Shown piece by piece: positions 42,354 to 51,847 of a stretch of DNA of 64,000 nt (the first letter of the stretch is position 1; every line of letters begins with the position of its first letter). The translations under genes and the position numbers were made by a program. Source of the stretch: Limimaricola sp. (GTDB lineage Bacteria; Pseudomonadota; Alphaproteobacteria; Rhodobacterales; Rhodobacteraceae); NCBI RefSeq assembly GCF_016125575.1, contig NZ_WGLM01000001.1, forward strand, positions 124,001 to 188,000, given 5' to 3'. A model generated the notes under the pieces. The model was not told the DNA's origin and searched no databases. It saw only the letters and a program-made list of their open reading frames with translations.

Positions 42354-42383
42354 GCATGTTGGGACTTCCTGTTGCCAACATGC
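42354..42383. repeat. Inverted repeat GCATGTTGG / CCAACATGC, possible att arms
   Basis: A perfect 9-bp inverted repeat with a 12-base spacer GACTTCCTGTTG. Ten bases of the spacer (GACTTCCTGT) recur at 35569-35578, near the left end of the island. It may be the recombination core with flanking integrase sites, but a chance match is possible. Confidence 0.3.
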
Positions 42384-42523
42384 ACCGCATTTTCAGGTGA
42401 CCTTGTGGTGAACTGATATCACCTGGGTTTCTGCAAAGTCCTCTATGCCATTGATAAAGGACACTATAAGTACAAACATGAACTGGAGCTCTTGCCCTCG
42501 GGGGGGGTGAATGCCGAAGGCAG

Positions 42524-42544
42524 AGGGGGGCAGGCAGCCCCCCT
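42524..42544. terminator. Hairpin AGGGGGGC / GCCCCCCT before meaB
   Basis: An 8-bp perfect stem with loop AGGCA, 38 bases before the meaB ATG. It is in the leader and may be the end of an upstream transcript or leader structure. Confidence 0.4.
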
Positions 42545-42581
42545 GCCACCGCCGGGGCTGGACAGGCCCGGCCACCCCGAT

Positions 42582-43613
42582 ATGAAGACCTTGATGAGCA
42601 CCGCGCCCGATATCGCCGCCCTCGCCACCCGCATCGCCGCCGGCGACCGCCGGGCGCTGGCCCGCGCGATCACGCTGGTGGAAAGCGCCCGGGCCGACCA
42701 CCGCGCACACGCGCTCGACCTGCTCGACGCGTTGGGCGGGCAGCGGCAGGCGCTGCGCATCGGCCTGTCGGGCACGCCGGGGGTGGGCAAGTCCACTTTC
42801 ATCGAGGCGTTCGGCCTGCGGCTGACCGAGCAGGGCCTGCGCGTGGCCGTGCTGGCGGTCGATCCCTCCTCGGCGCGCTCGGGCGGCTCGATCCTGGGCG
42901 ACAAGACGCGGATGGAACGGCTCAGCCGCGATCCGCGCGCCTTCATCCGTCCCTCGCCCAGCCAGACGCAGCTGGGCGGCGTGGCGCGGCGCACGCGCGA
43001 GGCGGTCAGCCTGTGCGAGGCGGCCGGGTTCGACGTGGTGCTGATCGAGACGGTGGGCGTCGGCCAGTCCGAGACGATCGTCGCCGAGATGGCCGACCTT
43101 TTCGTGCTGCTGATCGCGCCCGCGGGCGGGGATGAGTTGCAGGGGGTCAAGCGCGGGATCATGGAGATCGCCGACCTGATCCTCGTCAACAAGGCCGACG
43201 GCGCGCTGGCCACGCAGGCCGCAGCGACGCGGGCCGATTATGCCGGTGCGCTGCGGCTGATGCGCCGCCGCCCGCAGGACCCGCCCGATTTTCCCAAGGC
43301 GCTGACCGTTTCGGCGGTCACCGGGCAGGGTCTGGACGCGGCCTGGGACGAGATGCGCGCGCTGGCCGACTGGCGTCGCACCCATGGCCATTGGCAGGCG
43401 CGGCGCGCCGCGCAAGCGCGGCACTGGTTCCACGAGGAGGTGCGTGCGCAGCTTCTGGCGCGGCTGACGGCAGACCCGGCCCTGCGTGCAAGGCTGCTTG
43501 AAAGCGAGGCCGCGGTGGCCACGGGAGGCACATCGCCCGCCCGGGCGGCCGCCGCGCTGGTCGCGGCGATGGCGGCCGAAAATGCGGGCCCGGACGACGT
43601 GGAATCGGGTTGA
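42582..43613 (+). CDS. meaB: Methylmalonyl-CoA mutase-associated GTPase MeaB
   Basis: A G-protein chaperone (343 residues) that loads and protects cobalamin in methylmalonyl-CoA mutase, as needed for the ethylmalonyl-CoA pathway or propionate use. Walker [13 protein letters not shown] is at residues 61-72, the switch region has [18 protein letters not shown], and the G4 motif is LVNKADGA. The start at 42582 is one of two close ATGs (the other at 42594) without a strong Shine-Dalgarno. It is preceded by the island. A C-terminal arm with a helical dimer region ends the protein. Confidence 0.93.
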   Translation: MKTLMSTAPDIAALATRIAAGDRRALARAITLVESARADHRAHALDLLDALGGQRQALRIGLSGTPGVGKSTFIEAFGLRLTEQGLRVAVLAVDPSSARSGGSILGDKTRMERLSRDPRAFIRPSPSQTQLGGVARRTREAVSLCEAAGFDVVLIETVGVGQSETIVAEMADLFVLLIAPAGGDELQGVKRGIMEIADLILVNKADGALATQAAATRADYAGALRLMRRRPQDPPDFPKALTVSAVTGQGLDAAWDEMRALADWRRTHGHWQARRAAQARHWFHEEVRAQLLARLTADPALRARLLESEAAVATGGTSPARAAAALVAAMAAENAGPDDVESG

Positions 43614-43655
43614 CGCCCGCGGCGTTTGGGCCTATCCGACGCGGACGGAATTCAT

Positions 43656-43675
43656 GGCCCTGTCCCCGCAGGGCC
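43656..43675 (+). terminator. Hairpin after meaB
   Basis: GGCCCTG and CAGGGCC form a 7-bp stem with loop TCCCCG, followed by GTTCTTGTTT. Possible weak terminator between meaB and rpmB. Confidence 0.5.
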
Positions 43676-43740
43676 GTTCTTGTTTGAACGGGCGGCGCCG
43701 CCGATAGGCCGGACCCCCACCGCACGAAGGAAGACGAGCC

Positions 43741-44028
43741 ATGTCGCGCCGCTGCGAATTGACCGGTAAGGGCCCGATGTCGGGCAACAACGTCAGCCAC
43801 GCCAAGAACCGCACCCGTCGGCGGTTCCTGCCCAACCTGCAGGAGGTCACCATGACCTCCGAGGCGCTGGGCCGCAGCTTCAAGTTCCGCATCTCCAATG
43901 CGGCGCTGCGTTCGGTCGACCACCGTGGCGGCCTCGATGCCTACCTTGCGAAGGCCAAGGACGACGAGCTGTCGCCCGCCGCGCTGAAGGTCAAGAAGGA
44001 ACTGGCCAAGGCTGCTGCCTCGGCCTGA
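43741..44028 (+). CDS. rpmB: 50S ribosomal protein L28
   Basis: A 95-residue L28 with the family start [21 protein letters not shown] and the basic [15 protein letters not shown] segment. The Ala/Lys-rich C-terminus ([11 protein letters not shown]) is typical of alphaproteobacterial L28. It has an AAGGAAG box and is followed by a strong terminator, so it is a single-gene unit. The usual partner rpmG is not adjacent. Confidence 0.97.
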   Translation: MSRRCELTGKGPMSGNNVSHAKNRTRRRFLPNLQEVTMTSEALGRSFKFRISNAALRSVDHRGGLDAYLAKAKDDELSPAALKVKKELAKAAASA

Positions 44029-44053
44029 TCGCCGTCTGGCACACCTGGATGCA

Positions 44054-44087
44054 AGGCCCGGTCGCCAAATGGCGATCGGGCCTTTTT
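44054..44087 (+). terminator. Rho-independent terminator after rpmB
   Basis: A 13-bp stem with one G-U pair (AGGCCCGGTCGCC / GGCGATCGGGCCT) and loop AAAT, followed by TTTTT. Confidence 0.93.
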
Positions 44088-44131
44088 CTTGGCGCTTCCG
44101 CAGTCAATGAGGCCATGATAGTGCGCCTGTC

Positions 44132-44479
44132 ATGGTCCTGCCGCAGCGCTTCTTCGGACTGATCCTTGCCGCCCTGCTGGCCCTGACCGCGCAGCAGATG
44201 GCGGTGGCGCGCGGGCAGACGATGGTGGCGGGACAGGTCGTGGTCTGCACCGGGCAGGGCCCGGTCACCGTGACGCTGGATGCCAACGGCAAGCCCACCG
44301 GACGCGTGCATCTTTGCCCCGATTGCGCGCTGCGCCTCATCGTGGCGCTGGACGCGGAGCCGCTGGTGCTGATGCGGCAGGTGCGCCTGGTCCGGGCGTG
44401 GTTTGCGGTCACGGTAACCCGCGGCGTCACCCCGCCGGCGCTGTCGCCCTTGGCCCGCGGGCCGCCCGTTCTGGTCTGA
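44132..44479 (+). CDS. Small exported protein (DUF2946-like), copper-associated
   Basis: A 115-residue protein with an N-terminal signal helix (FFGLILAALLALTAQQMAVA) and two Cys in a CTGQG ... HLCPDC arrangement that could bind a metal. It lies 43 bases upstream of the PCu(A)C gene in the same direction; that pair is common in Rhodobacteraceae. A role in copper delivery is inferred only from this pairing and the Cys/His pattern. Confidence 0.65.
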   Translation: MVLPQRFFGLILAALLALTAQQMAVARGQTMVAGQVVVCTGQGPVTVTLDANGKPTGRVHLCPDCALRLIVALDAEPLVLMRQVRLVRAWFAVTVTRGVTPPALSPLARGPPVLV

Positions 44480-44522
44480 AACGACGTACCGATACCCCTT
44501 TTCAGACCAAGGACAAAAGAAC

Positions 44523-44981
44523 ATGATCCGCATGATCCTGGCGGCACTGGCCGCCACATTCCTCGCAACTGCCGCCCGTGCGGGCGCAGATGTTGAAATC
44601 CACCACCCCTATGCCATTACCACCGGCATGGGTGGTGCCATCTACTTTGCCATCCACAACCACGGCGATGCGCCAGACCGGCTGATCGGGGCCTCGTCGC
44701 CCGCGGCGGCGATGCTGCAGATCCACCAGAGCAAAGAAGACGCCAACGGCGTGATGACGATGACCGAGGTCGCGGGCGGCCTTGCCCTTCCGCAGGGGGC
44801 CGACATCACGCTGGCGCCCGGCGGCTACCACATCATGTTGATGGGGTTGGTCAAACCGCTCAAGCCCGGTGACACGATCAGCGTCACGCTGACTTTCGAG
44901 ACGACACCGCCGATGACCTTCGACGTGCCGGTTCAAGCGCCCGGCGCGATGTTCCAGCCGAAGGCAACCGACGACAACTGA
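44523..44981 (+). CDS. Periplasmic copper chaperone PCu(A)C
   Basis: A 152-residue protein that delivers Cu(I) to cytochrome oxidase. A signal peptide (MILAALAATFLATAARAG) precedes a cupredoxin-like domain with the copper motif residues: His68 in LQIHQS, Met78/Met80 in GVMTM, and His103/Met105 in GYHIML. DITLAPGGYHIMLMGLVKPL is the conserved block. An AAGGACA box precedes the ATG. The neighbour upstream is probably a partner. Confidence 0.92.
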   Translation: MIRMILAALAATFLATAARAGADVEIHHPYAITTGMGGAIYFAIHNHGDAPDRLIGASSPAAAMLQIHQSKEDANGVMTMTEVAGGLALPQGADITLAPGGYHIMLMGLVKPLKPGDTISVTLTFETTPPMTFDVPVQAPGAMFQPKATDDN

Positions 44982-45024
44982 GGCAGGCCAACCGGCCCGG
45001 CGGGGATTGCCTTGCCGGGCCTGA

Positions 45025-45336
45025 TCAGCGGGAACACTGGGCGCGGGCGGCCTCGGTGAAGGCGCGGTAGCGGGTCCAGAACGCGGCGGTGCCATCGGCG
45101 ACGCGCGATTCCTGCGCCTTTTCGGGGTTCTCGAAGAAGCTGACCGCGCGGCGCTGGTCGCTGGCCGACAGCGTCTGGTTGGCGACCTGCTGGACACAAC
45201 TGCACAGCGCAGGGCTGGCCGCGTCACGGCCCGAAGCGACGCAGGCGCGGCTGATATCGCCAGTCACGCGACGTCCCCCGCAAGAGCCCAGGGCCACCAG
45301 GGCAACCATGGCGATAACCGCCGGAATGTAACGCAT
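45025..45336 (-). CDS. Small lipoprotein of unknown function
   Basis: A 103-residue protein with a lipoprotein signal: MRYIPAVIAMVALVALGSC, the lipobox ALGSC ending at Cys19. The mature part has a CVASGRD ... CSCVQQVANQTLSASDQRRAVSFFENPEKAQESR segment, a helix-rich domain common in small Rhodobacteraceae proteins. It faces the copper chaperone gene convergently. It is likely inner- or outer-membrane anchored; function not known. Confidence 0.75.
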   Translation of the reverse strand: MRYIPAVIAMVALVALGSCGGRRVTGDISRACVASGRDAASPALCSCVQQVANQTLSASDQRRAVSFFENPEKAQESRVADGTAAFWTRYRAFTEAARAQCSR

Positions 45337-45548
45337 CACACCGCCTCGATCCTCTGCGGGCCGCCCGGCTTTGCGGTGTCGCCCCGCGATATCCTCGCCC
45401 CATGCATAGCAAGAATCGGGGCCGACAGGCAATTGCCGATGCCCGCCTGCCCTCGACGCCCGGTCAATTCCCTCGGCGCAGGGCCGCGCCCCTTGCAGCG
45501 GGGGGGTGCGGCCTCTACCTCTGGCCCAAAGAACAAGGCCCCGTTTCC

Positions 45549-46211
45549 ATGCATGACCTGATCGCGTCCGAAGTCATCGCCGCCTTTTTCGGCGTCGTGA
45601 TGATCGACCTGACGCTGGCGGGGGACAATGCGGTGGTGATCGGTCTGGCCGCGGCCGGGCTGCCGCCGCAGCAGCGCACGCGGGCCATTCTCATCGGTAT
45701 CCTTGTCGCCACCGTGCTGCGCGTGGCTTTCGCCTCGGTCGCTGTGCAGCTTCTCAACATTGTCGGGCTCTTGCTGGCCGGCGGCGTGCTGCTGCTGTGG
45801 GTGGCTTGGAAGATGTATCAGGAGTTGCGGGCGGCGATGCCCGAGGATCTGGACGGTGCGCGCGCCGATTGCGCACCCAAGACGCTGGCGCAGGCTGTGA
45901 CCCAGATCGTGGTGGCCGATGTCTCGATGTCGCTCGACAACGTGCTGGCTGTGGCGGGCGCGGCGCATGAGCATCCCATCGTGCTGGTCTTCGGGCTGAC
46001 GCTGTCGGTGCTGCTGATGGGGCTGGCCGCGGGGCTGATCGCGCGGCTTTTAAACCGGCATCGCTGGATCAGCTGGATCGGGCTGCTGATCATCCTCGGG
46101 GTGGCGCTGAACATGATGTGGGACGGTGGCATGGACGTTGTGGGCGCGCTGACGCCCGAGGCGGCATCCCCCTTGCAAAACAGCCCCGTTCCCTCCATTG
46201 ACGGCCTCTGA
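45549..46211 (+). CDS. TerC-family integral membrane protein (YjbE-type)
   Basis: A 220-residue membrane protein with about seven helices. The TerC signature [18 protein letters not shown] is in the first helices and its repeat [22 protein letters not shown] later, both with the Asp-Asn pairs thought to bind divalent metal. Members relate to manganese export or calcium/tellurite handling. The start at 45549 is set by family length. It lies 22 bases upstream of lepA. Confidence 0.85.
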   Translation: MHDLIASEVIAAFFGVVMIDLTLAGDNAVVIGLAAAGLPPQQRTRAILIGILVATVLRVAFASVAVQLLNIVGLLLAGGVLLLWVAWKMYQELRAAMPEDLDGARADCAPKTLAQAVTQIVVADVSMSLDNVLAVAGAAHEHPIVLVFGLTLSVLLMGLAAGLIARLLNRHRWISWIGLLIILGVALNMMWDGGMDVVGALTPEAASPLQNSPVPSIDGL

Positions 46212-46233
46212 CACAGGCAACAGGCCGCGCCCC

Positions 46234-48033
46234 ATGACCGACCTTTCGCACATTCGCAACTTCTCGATCGTGGCGCATATCGACCACGGCAAATCCACGC
46301 TGGCCGACCGGCTGATCCAGCTGACCGGCACCGTGGCCGAGCGCGACATGAAGGCGCAGCTGCTCGACAGCATGGATATCGAGCGGGAACGCGGGATCAC
46401 CATCAAGGCGAACTCGGTCCGGATCGAGTATCCGGCCAAGGACGGGCAGACCTATATCCTGAACCTCATCGACACGCCCGGCCATGTCGATTTCGGCTAC
46501 GAGGTCAGCCGGTCGATGCGCGCGGTCGAGGGATCGCTGTTGGTGGTGGACGCGACGCAGGGCGTCGAGGCGCAGACGCTGGCCAACGTCTACCAGGCGA
46601 TCGACGCCGACCACGAGATCGTGCCGGTGCTGAACAAGATCGACCTGCCCGCGGCCGAGCCCGAGCGGGTGAAGGCGCAGATCGAGGACGTGATCGGTAT
46701 CGACGCCAGCCACGCCATCCCGATCTCTGCCAAGACGGGCCTGGGCATTCCCGACGTGCTGGAGGCCATCGTCACGCAACTGCCGCCGCCCAAAGGCGAC
46801 CGCGATGCGCCGCTGAAAGCGATGCTGGTCGATTCGTGGTACGACAGCTACCTCGGCGTCGTGGTGCTGATCCGTGTGATGGACGGGGTTATCCGCAAAG
46901 GCGAGCGGATCAAGATGATGAAGACGGGTGCCGTCTATGGCATCGACAAGCTGGCGGTGCTCAAGCCGCAGATGGTGGACATTGCCGAGCTGGGGCCGGG
47001 CGAGATCGGCATTTTCACAGGCTCGATCAAGCAGGTGCGCGACACCCGTGTCGGCGACACCATTACCCATGAAAAGCGCGGTTGCGCGGTGGCTTTGCCG
47101 GGCTTCAAGCCGTCGATCCCGGTGGTGTTCTGCGGCCTTTTCCCGGTCGATGCCAACGAGTTCGAGGACCTGCGCGACGCGATCGAGAAGCTGGCGCTCA
47201 ACGACGCCTCCTTCACCTACGAGATGGAAACCTCGGCCGCCCTCGGTTTCGGGTTTCGCTGCGGGTTCCTCGGCCTGTTGCACTTGGAGGTCGTGCGCGA
47301 CCGGCTGGAGCGGGAATATGATATCGACCTGATCACGACTGCGCCCTCGGTCGTCTACCAGATCTACATGCGCGACGGCACGCTGCGCGAGCTGCACAAC
47401 CCCGCCGACATGCCCGACCTGACGTTGGTCGACCATATCGAAGAGCCGCGGATCAAGGCGACCATCCTTGTGCCCGACGAATACCTTGGCGACGTGCTGA
47501 AGCTGTGTCAGGACCGGCGCGGCATTCAGGAAGACCTGACCTATGCCGGCAGTCGGGCGATGGTGGTCTATGACCTGCCGCTGAACGAGGTGGTGTTCGA
47601 TTTCTACGACCGGCTGAAATCGGTGACCAAGGGATATGCGTCGTTCGACTATCACCTGACCGGCTACCGGCAGGACAACCTTGTCAAGATGCAGGTACTG
47701 GTCAATGACGAGCCGGTGGACGCGCTGTCGATGATGGTCCACCGCGACCGGGCGGAATCACGCGGGCGGCAGATGGTGGAAAAGCTGAAAGAGCTGATCC
47801 CCCGCCACATGTTCAAGATCCCGATCCAGGCCGCGATCGGCGGCAAGGTGATTGCCCGCGAAACGCTGAGCGCGCTGCGCAAGGACGTGACCGCCAAGTG
47901 CTATGGCGGCGACGCGACCCGCAAACGCAAGCTGCTGGACAAGCAGAAGGCGGGCAAGAAGAAGATGCGCCAGTTCGGCAAGGTCGAGATCCCGCAGGAA
48001 GCGTTTATTAATGCGCTGAAGATGGATAGCTAG
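46234..48033 (+). CDS. lepA: Elongation factor 4 (back-translocase)
   Basis: A 599-residue translational GTPase. The G1 motif AHIDHGKST, the effector [14 protein letters not shown]3 DTPGHVDF and G4 NKIDLPAA are complete, and the C-terminal LepA-specific domain ends with [29 protein letters not shown]. The ATG at 46234 is 36 bases into an open frame that begins within terC. It is 22 bases after terC and may share its transcript. Highly conserved; high confidence. Confidence 0.97.
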   Translation: MTDLSHIRNFSIVAHIDHGKSTLADRLIQLTGTVAERDMKAQLLDSMDIERERGITIKANSVRIEYPAKDGQTYILNLIDTPGHVDFGYEVSRSMRAVEGSLLVVDATQGVEAQTLANVYQAIDADHEIVPVLNKIDLPAAEPERVKAQIEDVIGIDASHAIPISAKTGLGIPDVLEAIVTQLPPPKGDRDAPLKAMLVDSWYDSYLGVVVLIRVMDGVIRKGERIKMMKTGAVYGIDKLAVLKPQMVDIAELGPGEIGIFTGSIKQVRDTRVGDTITHEKRGCAVALPGFKPSIPVVFCGLFPVDANEFEDLRDAIEKLALNDASFTYEMETSAALGFGFRCGFLGLLHLEVVRDRLEREYDIDLITTAPSVVYQIYMRDGTLRELHNPADMPDLTLVDHIEEPRIKATILVPDEYLGDVLKLCQDRRGIQEDLTYAGSRAMVVYDLPLNEVVFDFYDRLKSVTKGYASFDYHLTGYRQDNLVKMQVLVNDEPVDALSMMVHRDRAESRGRQMVEKLKELIPRHMFKIPIQAAIGGKVIARETLSALRKDVTAKCYGGDATRKRKLLDKQKAGKKKMRQFGKVEIPQEAFINALKMDS

Positions 48034-48170
48034 GGCTGGGGCCTGCCTGACCCTCACCCTGCCGTCTTGATGGTCGGGGGCTGTGCGCTGGCGTAGAGCA
48101 CCAGCATCTACCCCGAAAGCAACTATGTGCGTAGGGCAGGGGCGGACCGCCGGGGGGACGCGAAGCGGCC

Positions 48171-48215
48171 GCCCGGGGGGGGCGGTCGGCCGCTGCCCGG
48201 CGTGTCCGCCGGGCG
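48171..48215 (+). repeat. Dispersed GC-rich repeat family 2, copy 2
   Basis: GCCCGGGGGGGGCGGTCGG, CCGCTGCCCGGCGTGTC, CGCCGGGCG. It matches 22751-22792 at nearly every base. It lies in the 295-base gap between lepA and the 60-residue membrane protein; nothing else is seen in that gap. Confidence 0.5.
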
Positions 48216-48328
48216 GGTCTGCTTAACCGGGGGACGACATTCCCCTTTTGCCGTCAGGTTGATCCACCTCAAACTCGCCCCGCCCATAACATGCTAATCT
48301 CCGCATGTATTCATGCAGGAGATTTCCC

Positions 48329-48511
48329 ATGTTCCGCCTTGCCTCTGTCCTCTACTCCCTGATCGCCACCACGCTGGCCGGCAGTGCCGTGGTCGTCGCG
48401 CTGGTGGCTGGCTATGTCACTTTGCAGCCGATCCTGATCGCCGCAGCCTTGGGCGCGGTGCTGGCGGTGCCGGTCGCGCTTTACGTGGCGCGGCGGATGA
48501 TGGCGGCCTGA
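48329..48511 (+). CDS. Small membrane protein, 60 residues
   Basis: Two hydrophobic helices (MFRLASVLYSLIATTLAGSAVVVALVAG and PILIAAALGAVLAVPVALYVARRM) with a basic end. It resembles short Rhodobacteraceae membrane proteins that databases often carry under a misleading CTP-synthetase name; there is no resemblance to that enzyme. An AGGAG box lies nine bases before the ATG at 48329. Function unknown. Confidence 0.75.
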   Translation: MFRLASVLYSLIATTLAGSAVVVALVAGYVTLQPILIAAALGAVLAVPVALYVARRMMAA

Positions 48512-48589
48512 GCGGATTTCTTGGGCGGGCTTCGCCGGAATGACACACGCCGCGCGTATCACCCCTGACAACAGCCGATGGAGTGACCG

Positions 48590-48691
48590 ATGCGTACCGT
48601 GCCCCTTGCCTTTCTCCTGACCGTTTCGGCGCTGAGCCTTGCGGTGATCGCCACCTCGCAGACGCTGGCGCTGGCGCTCGCCGCGCTTTGA
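48590..48691 (+). CDS. Very small hydrophobic protein, 33 residues
   Basis: A single-helix peptide: a short positive start (MRTVP), then LAFLLTVSALSLAVIATSQTLALALAAL. A GGAG box lies six bases before the ATG. It ends directly against the kdsA stop (opposite strand) without a gap. Codon use fits the host. The open frame is short, so the evidence is the ribosome site and hydrophobic profile only. Confidence 0.45.
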   Translation: MRTVPLAFLLTVSALSLAVIATSQTLALALAAL

Positions 48692-49528
48692 TCAGACGCG
48701 CAGCGGGTCGGCCTTGGCCAGCCGGTCAAAGGCCATCAGGCTGCCGACCAGCGCCTCCATCCGGTCGAGCGGGATCATGTTCGGCCCGTCCGACGGCGCG
48801 GTATCGGGCGCCTCGTGCGTTTCGATGAAGACCGCACCGATGCCGAGGCTGACCGCGGCGCGCGCCATCACGGGCGCAAATTCGCGCTGGCCGCCAGAGC
48901 TGCCGCCCTGGCCGCCGGGCTGCTGCACCGAATGGGTCGCGTCCATCACCACCGGGTAGCCGGTGCGCATCATGATCGGTAGGCTACGCATGTCCGCGAC
49001 CAGCGTGTTGTAGCCGAAGGAGGCCCCCCGCTCGGTCAGCAGGATGCGGGTGTTGCCGGTGCTTTCGATCTTGGCCACGACATTGGGCATGTCCCAGGGC
49101 GCAAGAAACTGGCCCTTCTTGACGTTGATGACCGCCCCCGTCTCGCCCGCGGCCAACAACAGGTCGGTCTGACGGCAGAGGAAGGCGGGGATCTGCAGCA
49201 CGTCGCAGACGGCGGCCACCGGCGCGCATTGGTCGATCCCGTGGATATCGGTCAGGACCGGCACGCCGAAGGCGCGTTTGACCTCGTCCAGCACCCGCAG
49301 CCCCTCGTCCATGCCCAGCCCGCGCTTGCCCGAAAGCGACGTGCGGTTGGCCTTGTCATAGCTGGCCTTGAAGATGAACTGCGCGCCCGCCTTGGCGCAG
49401 ATTTCGGCCATCCGGCCCGCGATCATCTGCGCATGGTCAAGGCTTTCCAGCTGGCAGGGGCCGGCGATGACCGTCAGCGGCCGGTCGTTGGAGACCGTCA
49501 GCGGTCCGATAGAGACATCCTTCATCAT
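48692..49528 (-). CDS. kdsA: 3-deoxy-8-phosphooctulonate (Kdo-8-P) synthase
   Basis: Condenses arabinose-5-phosphate and PEP to Kdo-8-P; 278 residues. [36 protein letters not shown], and [14 protein letters not shown] are the hallmark segments. No metal-binding Cys marks it clearly as the metal type. Its start overlaps the kpsE stop (ATGA), and it follows kpsT and kpsE. That suggests it serves capsule-type Kdo as well as lipopolysaccharide. Confidence 0.93.
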   Translation of the reverse strand: MMKDVSIGPLTVSNDRPLTVIAGPCQLESLDHAQMIAGRMAEICAKAGAQFIFKASYDKANRTSLSGKRGLGMDEGLRVLDEVKRAFGVPVLTDIHGIDQCAPVAAVCDVLQIPAFLCRQTDLLLAAGETGAVINVKKGQFLAPWDMPNVVAKIESTGNTRILLTERGASFGYNTLVADMRSLPIMMRTGYPVVMDATHSVQQPGGQGGSSGGQREFAPVMARAAVSLGIGAVFIETHEAPDTAPSDGPNMIPLDRMEALVGSLMAFDRLAKADPLRV

Positions 49529-51210
49529 GCCGCCATCTGCTCTCGCAGGATGGAGGCCGTCAAGGACAGCATCAGGTAAATGCCCGCGAAGATCAGGAAT
49601 GTGAGGATCGTGTTCTCGAAGGCGCGTGGGTAGGTGGGCTTGTCCGGCGCGATGGGTTGCACGCCCATCGACAGGTAGCGCACCTGCCGGTTGGCCTCGG
49701 TCCGGGCGACCTCGAGCATGCTTTGCGCCTGTTGGACGCGCAGCACTTGCGCCTGGTAGTTCTCTTCGGCCATGCGCACCTCGGAGGATTTCGAGGCGAG
49801 CGAGGCGTTGTTGCCATCGGTCTGCGTCAGTTTCGAACGGTTGTCGGCGATCAGCTGGTTGAGGTTGCTGATCTCCTGTTGCAGCGCATCCACCCGGCCC
49901 TGATTGGGCCTTGTAGCGCTTTGCATCGTTGCCAGTTCCAGTTGCTTGCGCGACAGTTGCGTCTGCAAGGCTGTGATCTGGCTCATCACCGAGGCCGTCT
50001 CGCTGACCGGGTCGATCACAGCAACCTGGTTCTGCACGTCGAGCAATTTTTGCAGGTAATCCACCCGCCGCGCCTCTTCGAGGTCGAAGTTCTTTTGCGC
50101 GCCGGCCAACTGGTCTTCACGAAGTCGCCGGGTCAGCTGGTCGACCTGTTCCTCGGCATATCCCACCAGTGCCTCGGCGAATTCCTGACTGGTCTTGGGA
50201 TCGGCTGCGATGACTTCCATCTTCAGGATGCCCTCGGTCGGGTCGTAGCTGAGCTTCACATGGCTTTGGTAAAGCTTGTAGGCATCCTCGTTGCTGGCAT
50301 TGGCCGGCAGGCGCTGGATCGGGTCGATCCATGTCTGGCTGAAATGCGCCTTGAATCCGTGATCCTGGTCCAGCCGCATCATCGCTGCGCGCGAGGTCAG
50401 GTAGGCCTGTACGGTGATGCTGTCCTGCTGGGTTGCCATCGAGGTGCCCGCAAACAGGCTGCCAAGGCCCGCGGCCGCCGATGTGGATTGCGCGTTCTGG
50501 ATCACGAACTCGGTGTTGGTGGCGTACATCGGGGTGGCGATGACGTAGAAGTAATAGCCCGCGAGGATCGTGGGCAGCATCACGAAGGTGAACAGCCGCG
50601 CGGCCAGCATTGCGGTGGCGCGGCGACGACGGCGGGCGATGTCACGCTGAATCGCGCGGATTTCCGAGGCGCGCTGGGCCGCCGCGGCGACACGATCCGT
50701 CGAGGGCAAGTTGCGCTGCGGGTCGGGCACGGTTTGGGGGAGCTGCACCCGGCCATTGCCAGTGGTGACCTGCGGCAACCGCTCCTGACCACCGGGGCCG
50801 CCATCAAGCTCGTCGGTGTTGGGGATGACCAGTTCAAGGATGTTGGTGCGCTGGAACGGGTCGATGCCACGTTCGCGCAACTGGCGCACTGCGTCGAAAT
50901 CCGAAGTTACGGCAAGCCCGTTCTTCTGCGCCACGCGGCGGGCCATGCGCAGCTGGCGGCCTGTCAGCCCTTCGCGGCGGATCGCGTCGATGTCGTTCTC
51001 GCTGGCCACGGTGCGGGGGCTGTCGATATTGCCCGAGATGCCATCCTGCCCGGACTGCGTGGCCGAGGACGCCACCACCCGGATCCCCTGTTCGGGGGCG
51101 CGGGGCTGGGTCGCGCCCCTATCGGTCGCACCGTCACCGGTCGCTGCGCCACCCGAAAGGGGTTCGCTGCGCCGGATGCGGAATTTGCGGGCCTTAGGTT
51201 TGGTAGTCAT
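49525..51210 (-). CDS. kpsE: Capsule polysaccharide export inner-membrane protein (KpsE-type) with long N-terminal extension
   Basis: A 561-residue polysaccharide co-polymerase/export protein. A cytosolic N-terminal region of about 200 residues (low-complexity start, then a segment [19 protein letters not shown]) precedes membrane helix 1 (about 203-225) and a periplasmic coiled-coil domain (to about 530, rich in Gln/Glu heptads such as [19 protein letters not shown]). A second helix near the C-terminus closes it. Start at 51210 lies inside kpsT. It would bridge the inner-membrane ABC exporter and outer-membrane channel. Confidence 0.85.
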   Translation of the reverse strand: MTTKPKARKFRIRRSEPLSGGAATGDGATDRGATQPRAPEQGIRVVASSATQSGQDGISGNIDSPRTVASENDIDAIRREGLTGRQLRMARRVAQKNGLAVTSDFDAVRQLRERGIDPFQRTNILELVIPNTDELDGGPGGQERLPQVTTGNGRVQLPQTVPDPQRNLPSTDRVAAAAQRASEIRAIQRDIARRRRRATAMLAARLFTFVMLPTILAGYYFYVIATPMYATNTEFVIQNAQSTSAAAGLGSLFAGTSMATQQDSITVQAYLTSRAAMMRLDQDHGFKAHFSQTWIDPIQRLPANASNEDAYKLYQSHVKLSYDPTEGILKMEVIAADPKTSQEFAEALVGYAEEQVDQLTRRLREDQLAGAQKNFDLEEARRVDYLQKLLDVQNQVAVIDPVSETASVMSQITALQTQLSRKQLELATMQSATRPNQGRVDALQQEISNLNQLIADNRSKLTQTDGNNASLASKSSEVRMAEENYQAQVLRVQQAQSMLEVARTEANRQVRYLSMGVQPIAPDKPTYPRAFENTILTFLIFAGIYLMLSLTASILREQMAA

Positions 51211-51847
51211 AAAGCTGTTTCGCTTCTTCCAGGGTGTCGAACATGTGCAGCTGGCCGTCGCGCAAGACCGCCGCGGAATGGGCGAAACGCTCCAGCGTCT
51301 TGGGCTGGTGCGAGACGATGACGACGGTCGTCGTTTCCAACCTTTCGCGCAGCACTTCGCCGGCCTTGCGGTTGAACTCGACATCGGTGGTCTGCGGCAT
51401 GCCCTCGTCGATGAGATACATGTCGAACTCCAGCGCCAACATCAACGAGAACATCAGCCGCGATTTCATACCCGTGGAGTAAGTGCCCACGGGCATGTCG
51501 AAATATTCGTCGATCCCGCACATCCAGCGGCTGAACGCCTCGACATAGTCGGGATCGAGCCCGTAGATGCGGGCGATGTAGCGGGTATTTTCGCGGCCCG
51601 AATGCTTGGGGATCAGCCCGCCCATGAAGCCCAGCGGAAAAGATACCCGGCAACTGCGTCGGATCTGCCCTTCGTCGGGTTTTTCCAGCCCGGCCATCAT
51701 GTTGATGATCGTGGTCTTGCCGGTGCCGTTGGGCGCCAGAATACCCAGCGAACGGCCAAGTTCGACGCGAAACGAGGCACGGTCGAGGATGACCTTGCGC
51801 TGTTTGCCTGTCCAGAAGGACTTGCTGACGTTCACAAATTCGAGCAT
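51194..51847 (-). CDS. kpsT: Capsule polysaccharide ABC transporter ATP-binding protein
   Basis: A 217-residue ATPase of the polysaccharide exporter group (KpsT/Wzt without the C-terminal domain). Walker A APNGTGKTT (residues 38-46), signature YSTGMKSRL, and Walker B MYLIDEG are present. It overlaps kpsE by 17 bases. Its permease partner KpsM is not in the window. The start at 51847 is chosen because the downstream part matches the family; the 5' extension of the frame does not. Confidence 0.9.
   Translation of the reverse strand: MLEFVNVSKSFWTGKQRKVILDRASFRVELGRSLGILAPNGTGKTTIINMMAGLEKPDEGQIRRSCRVSFPLGFMGGLIPKHSGRENTRYIARIYGLDPDYVEAFSRWMCGIDEYFDMPVGTYSTGMKSRLMFSLMLALEFDMYLIDEGMPQTTDVEFNRKAGEVLRERLETTTVVIVSHQPKTLERFAHSAAVLRDGQLHMFDTLEEAKQLYDYQT

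Larger units (their letters stand above)
35500..42480. mobile_element. Integrated mobile island with replication module and TIR/HAD cargo
   Basis: The segment holds a tyrosine recombinase, an unknown protein, an excisionase-like HTH protein, a hairpin-rich gap, a PF02486-type replication initiator, and a lower-GC operon on the opposite strand. Flanking genes (pdeM-helicase and meaB) are ordinary core genes. The ends are approximate: the left lies between 35443 and 35667, the right between 41748 and 42580. A 10-base direct repeat GACTTCCTGT occurs at 35569 and 42363. No flanking tRNA gene was found. It could be an integrative mobilisable element or phage satellite. Confidence 0.7.
41748..42581. 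other. Long non-coding right end of the island
   Basis: 834 bases without a convincing gene. Short open frames have no family resemblance and no ribosome sites. It contains inverted repeats at 42173-42195, 42354-42383 and 42524-42544. The upstream region of the TIR operon is at its left. The remainder looks like decayed DNA or integration junction. Confidence 0.6.

Noticed and set aside
35492-42502. Shared CTCGGGGGG at both sides of the island as an attachment site
   Set aside because: Nine bases of simple G-rich sequence; equally likely by chance and one copy is within a dispersed repeat.
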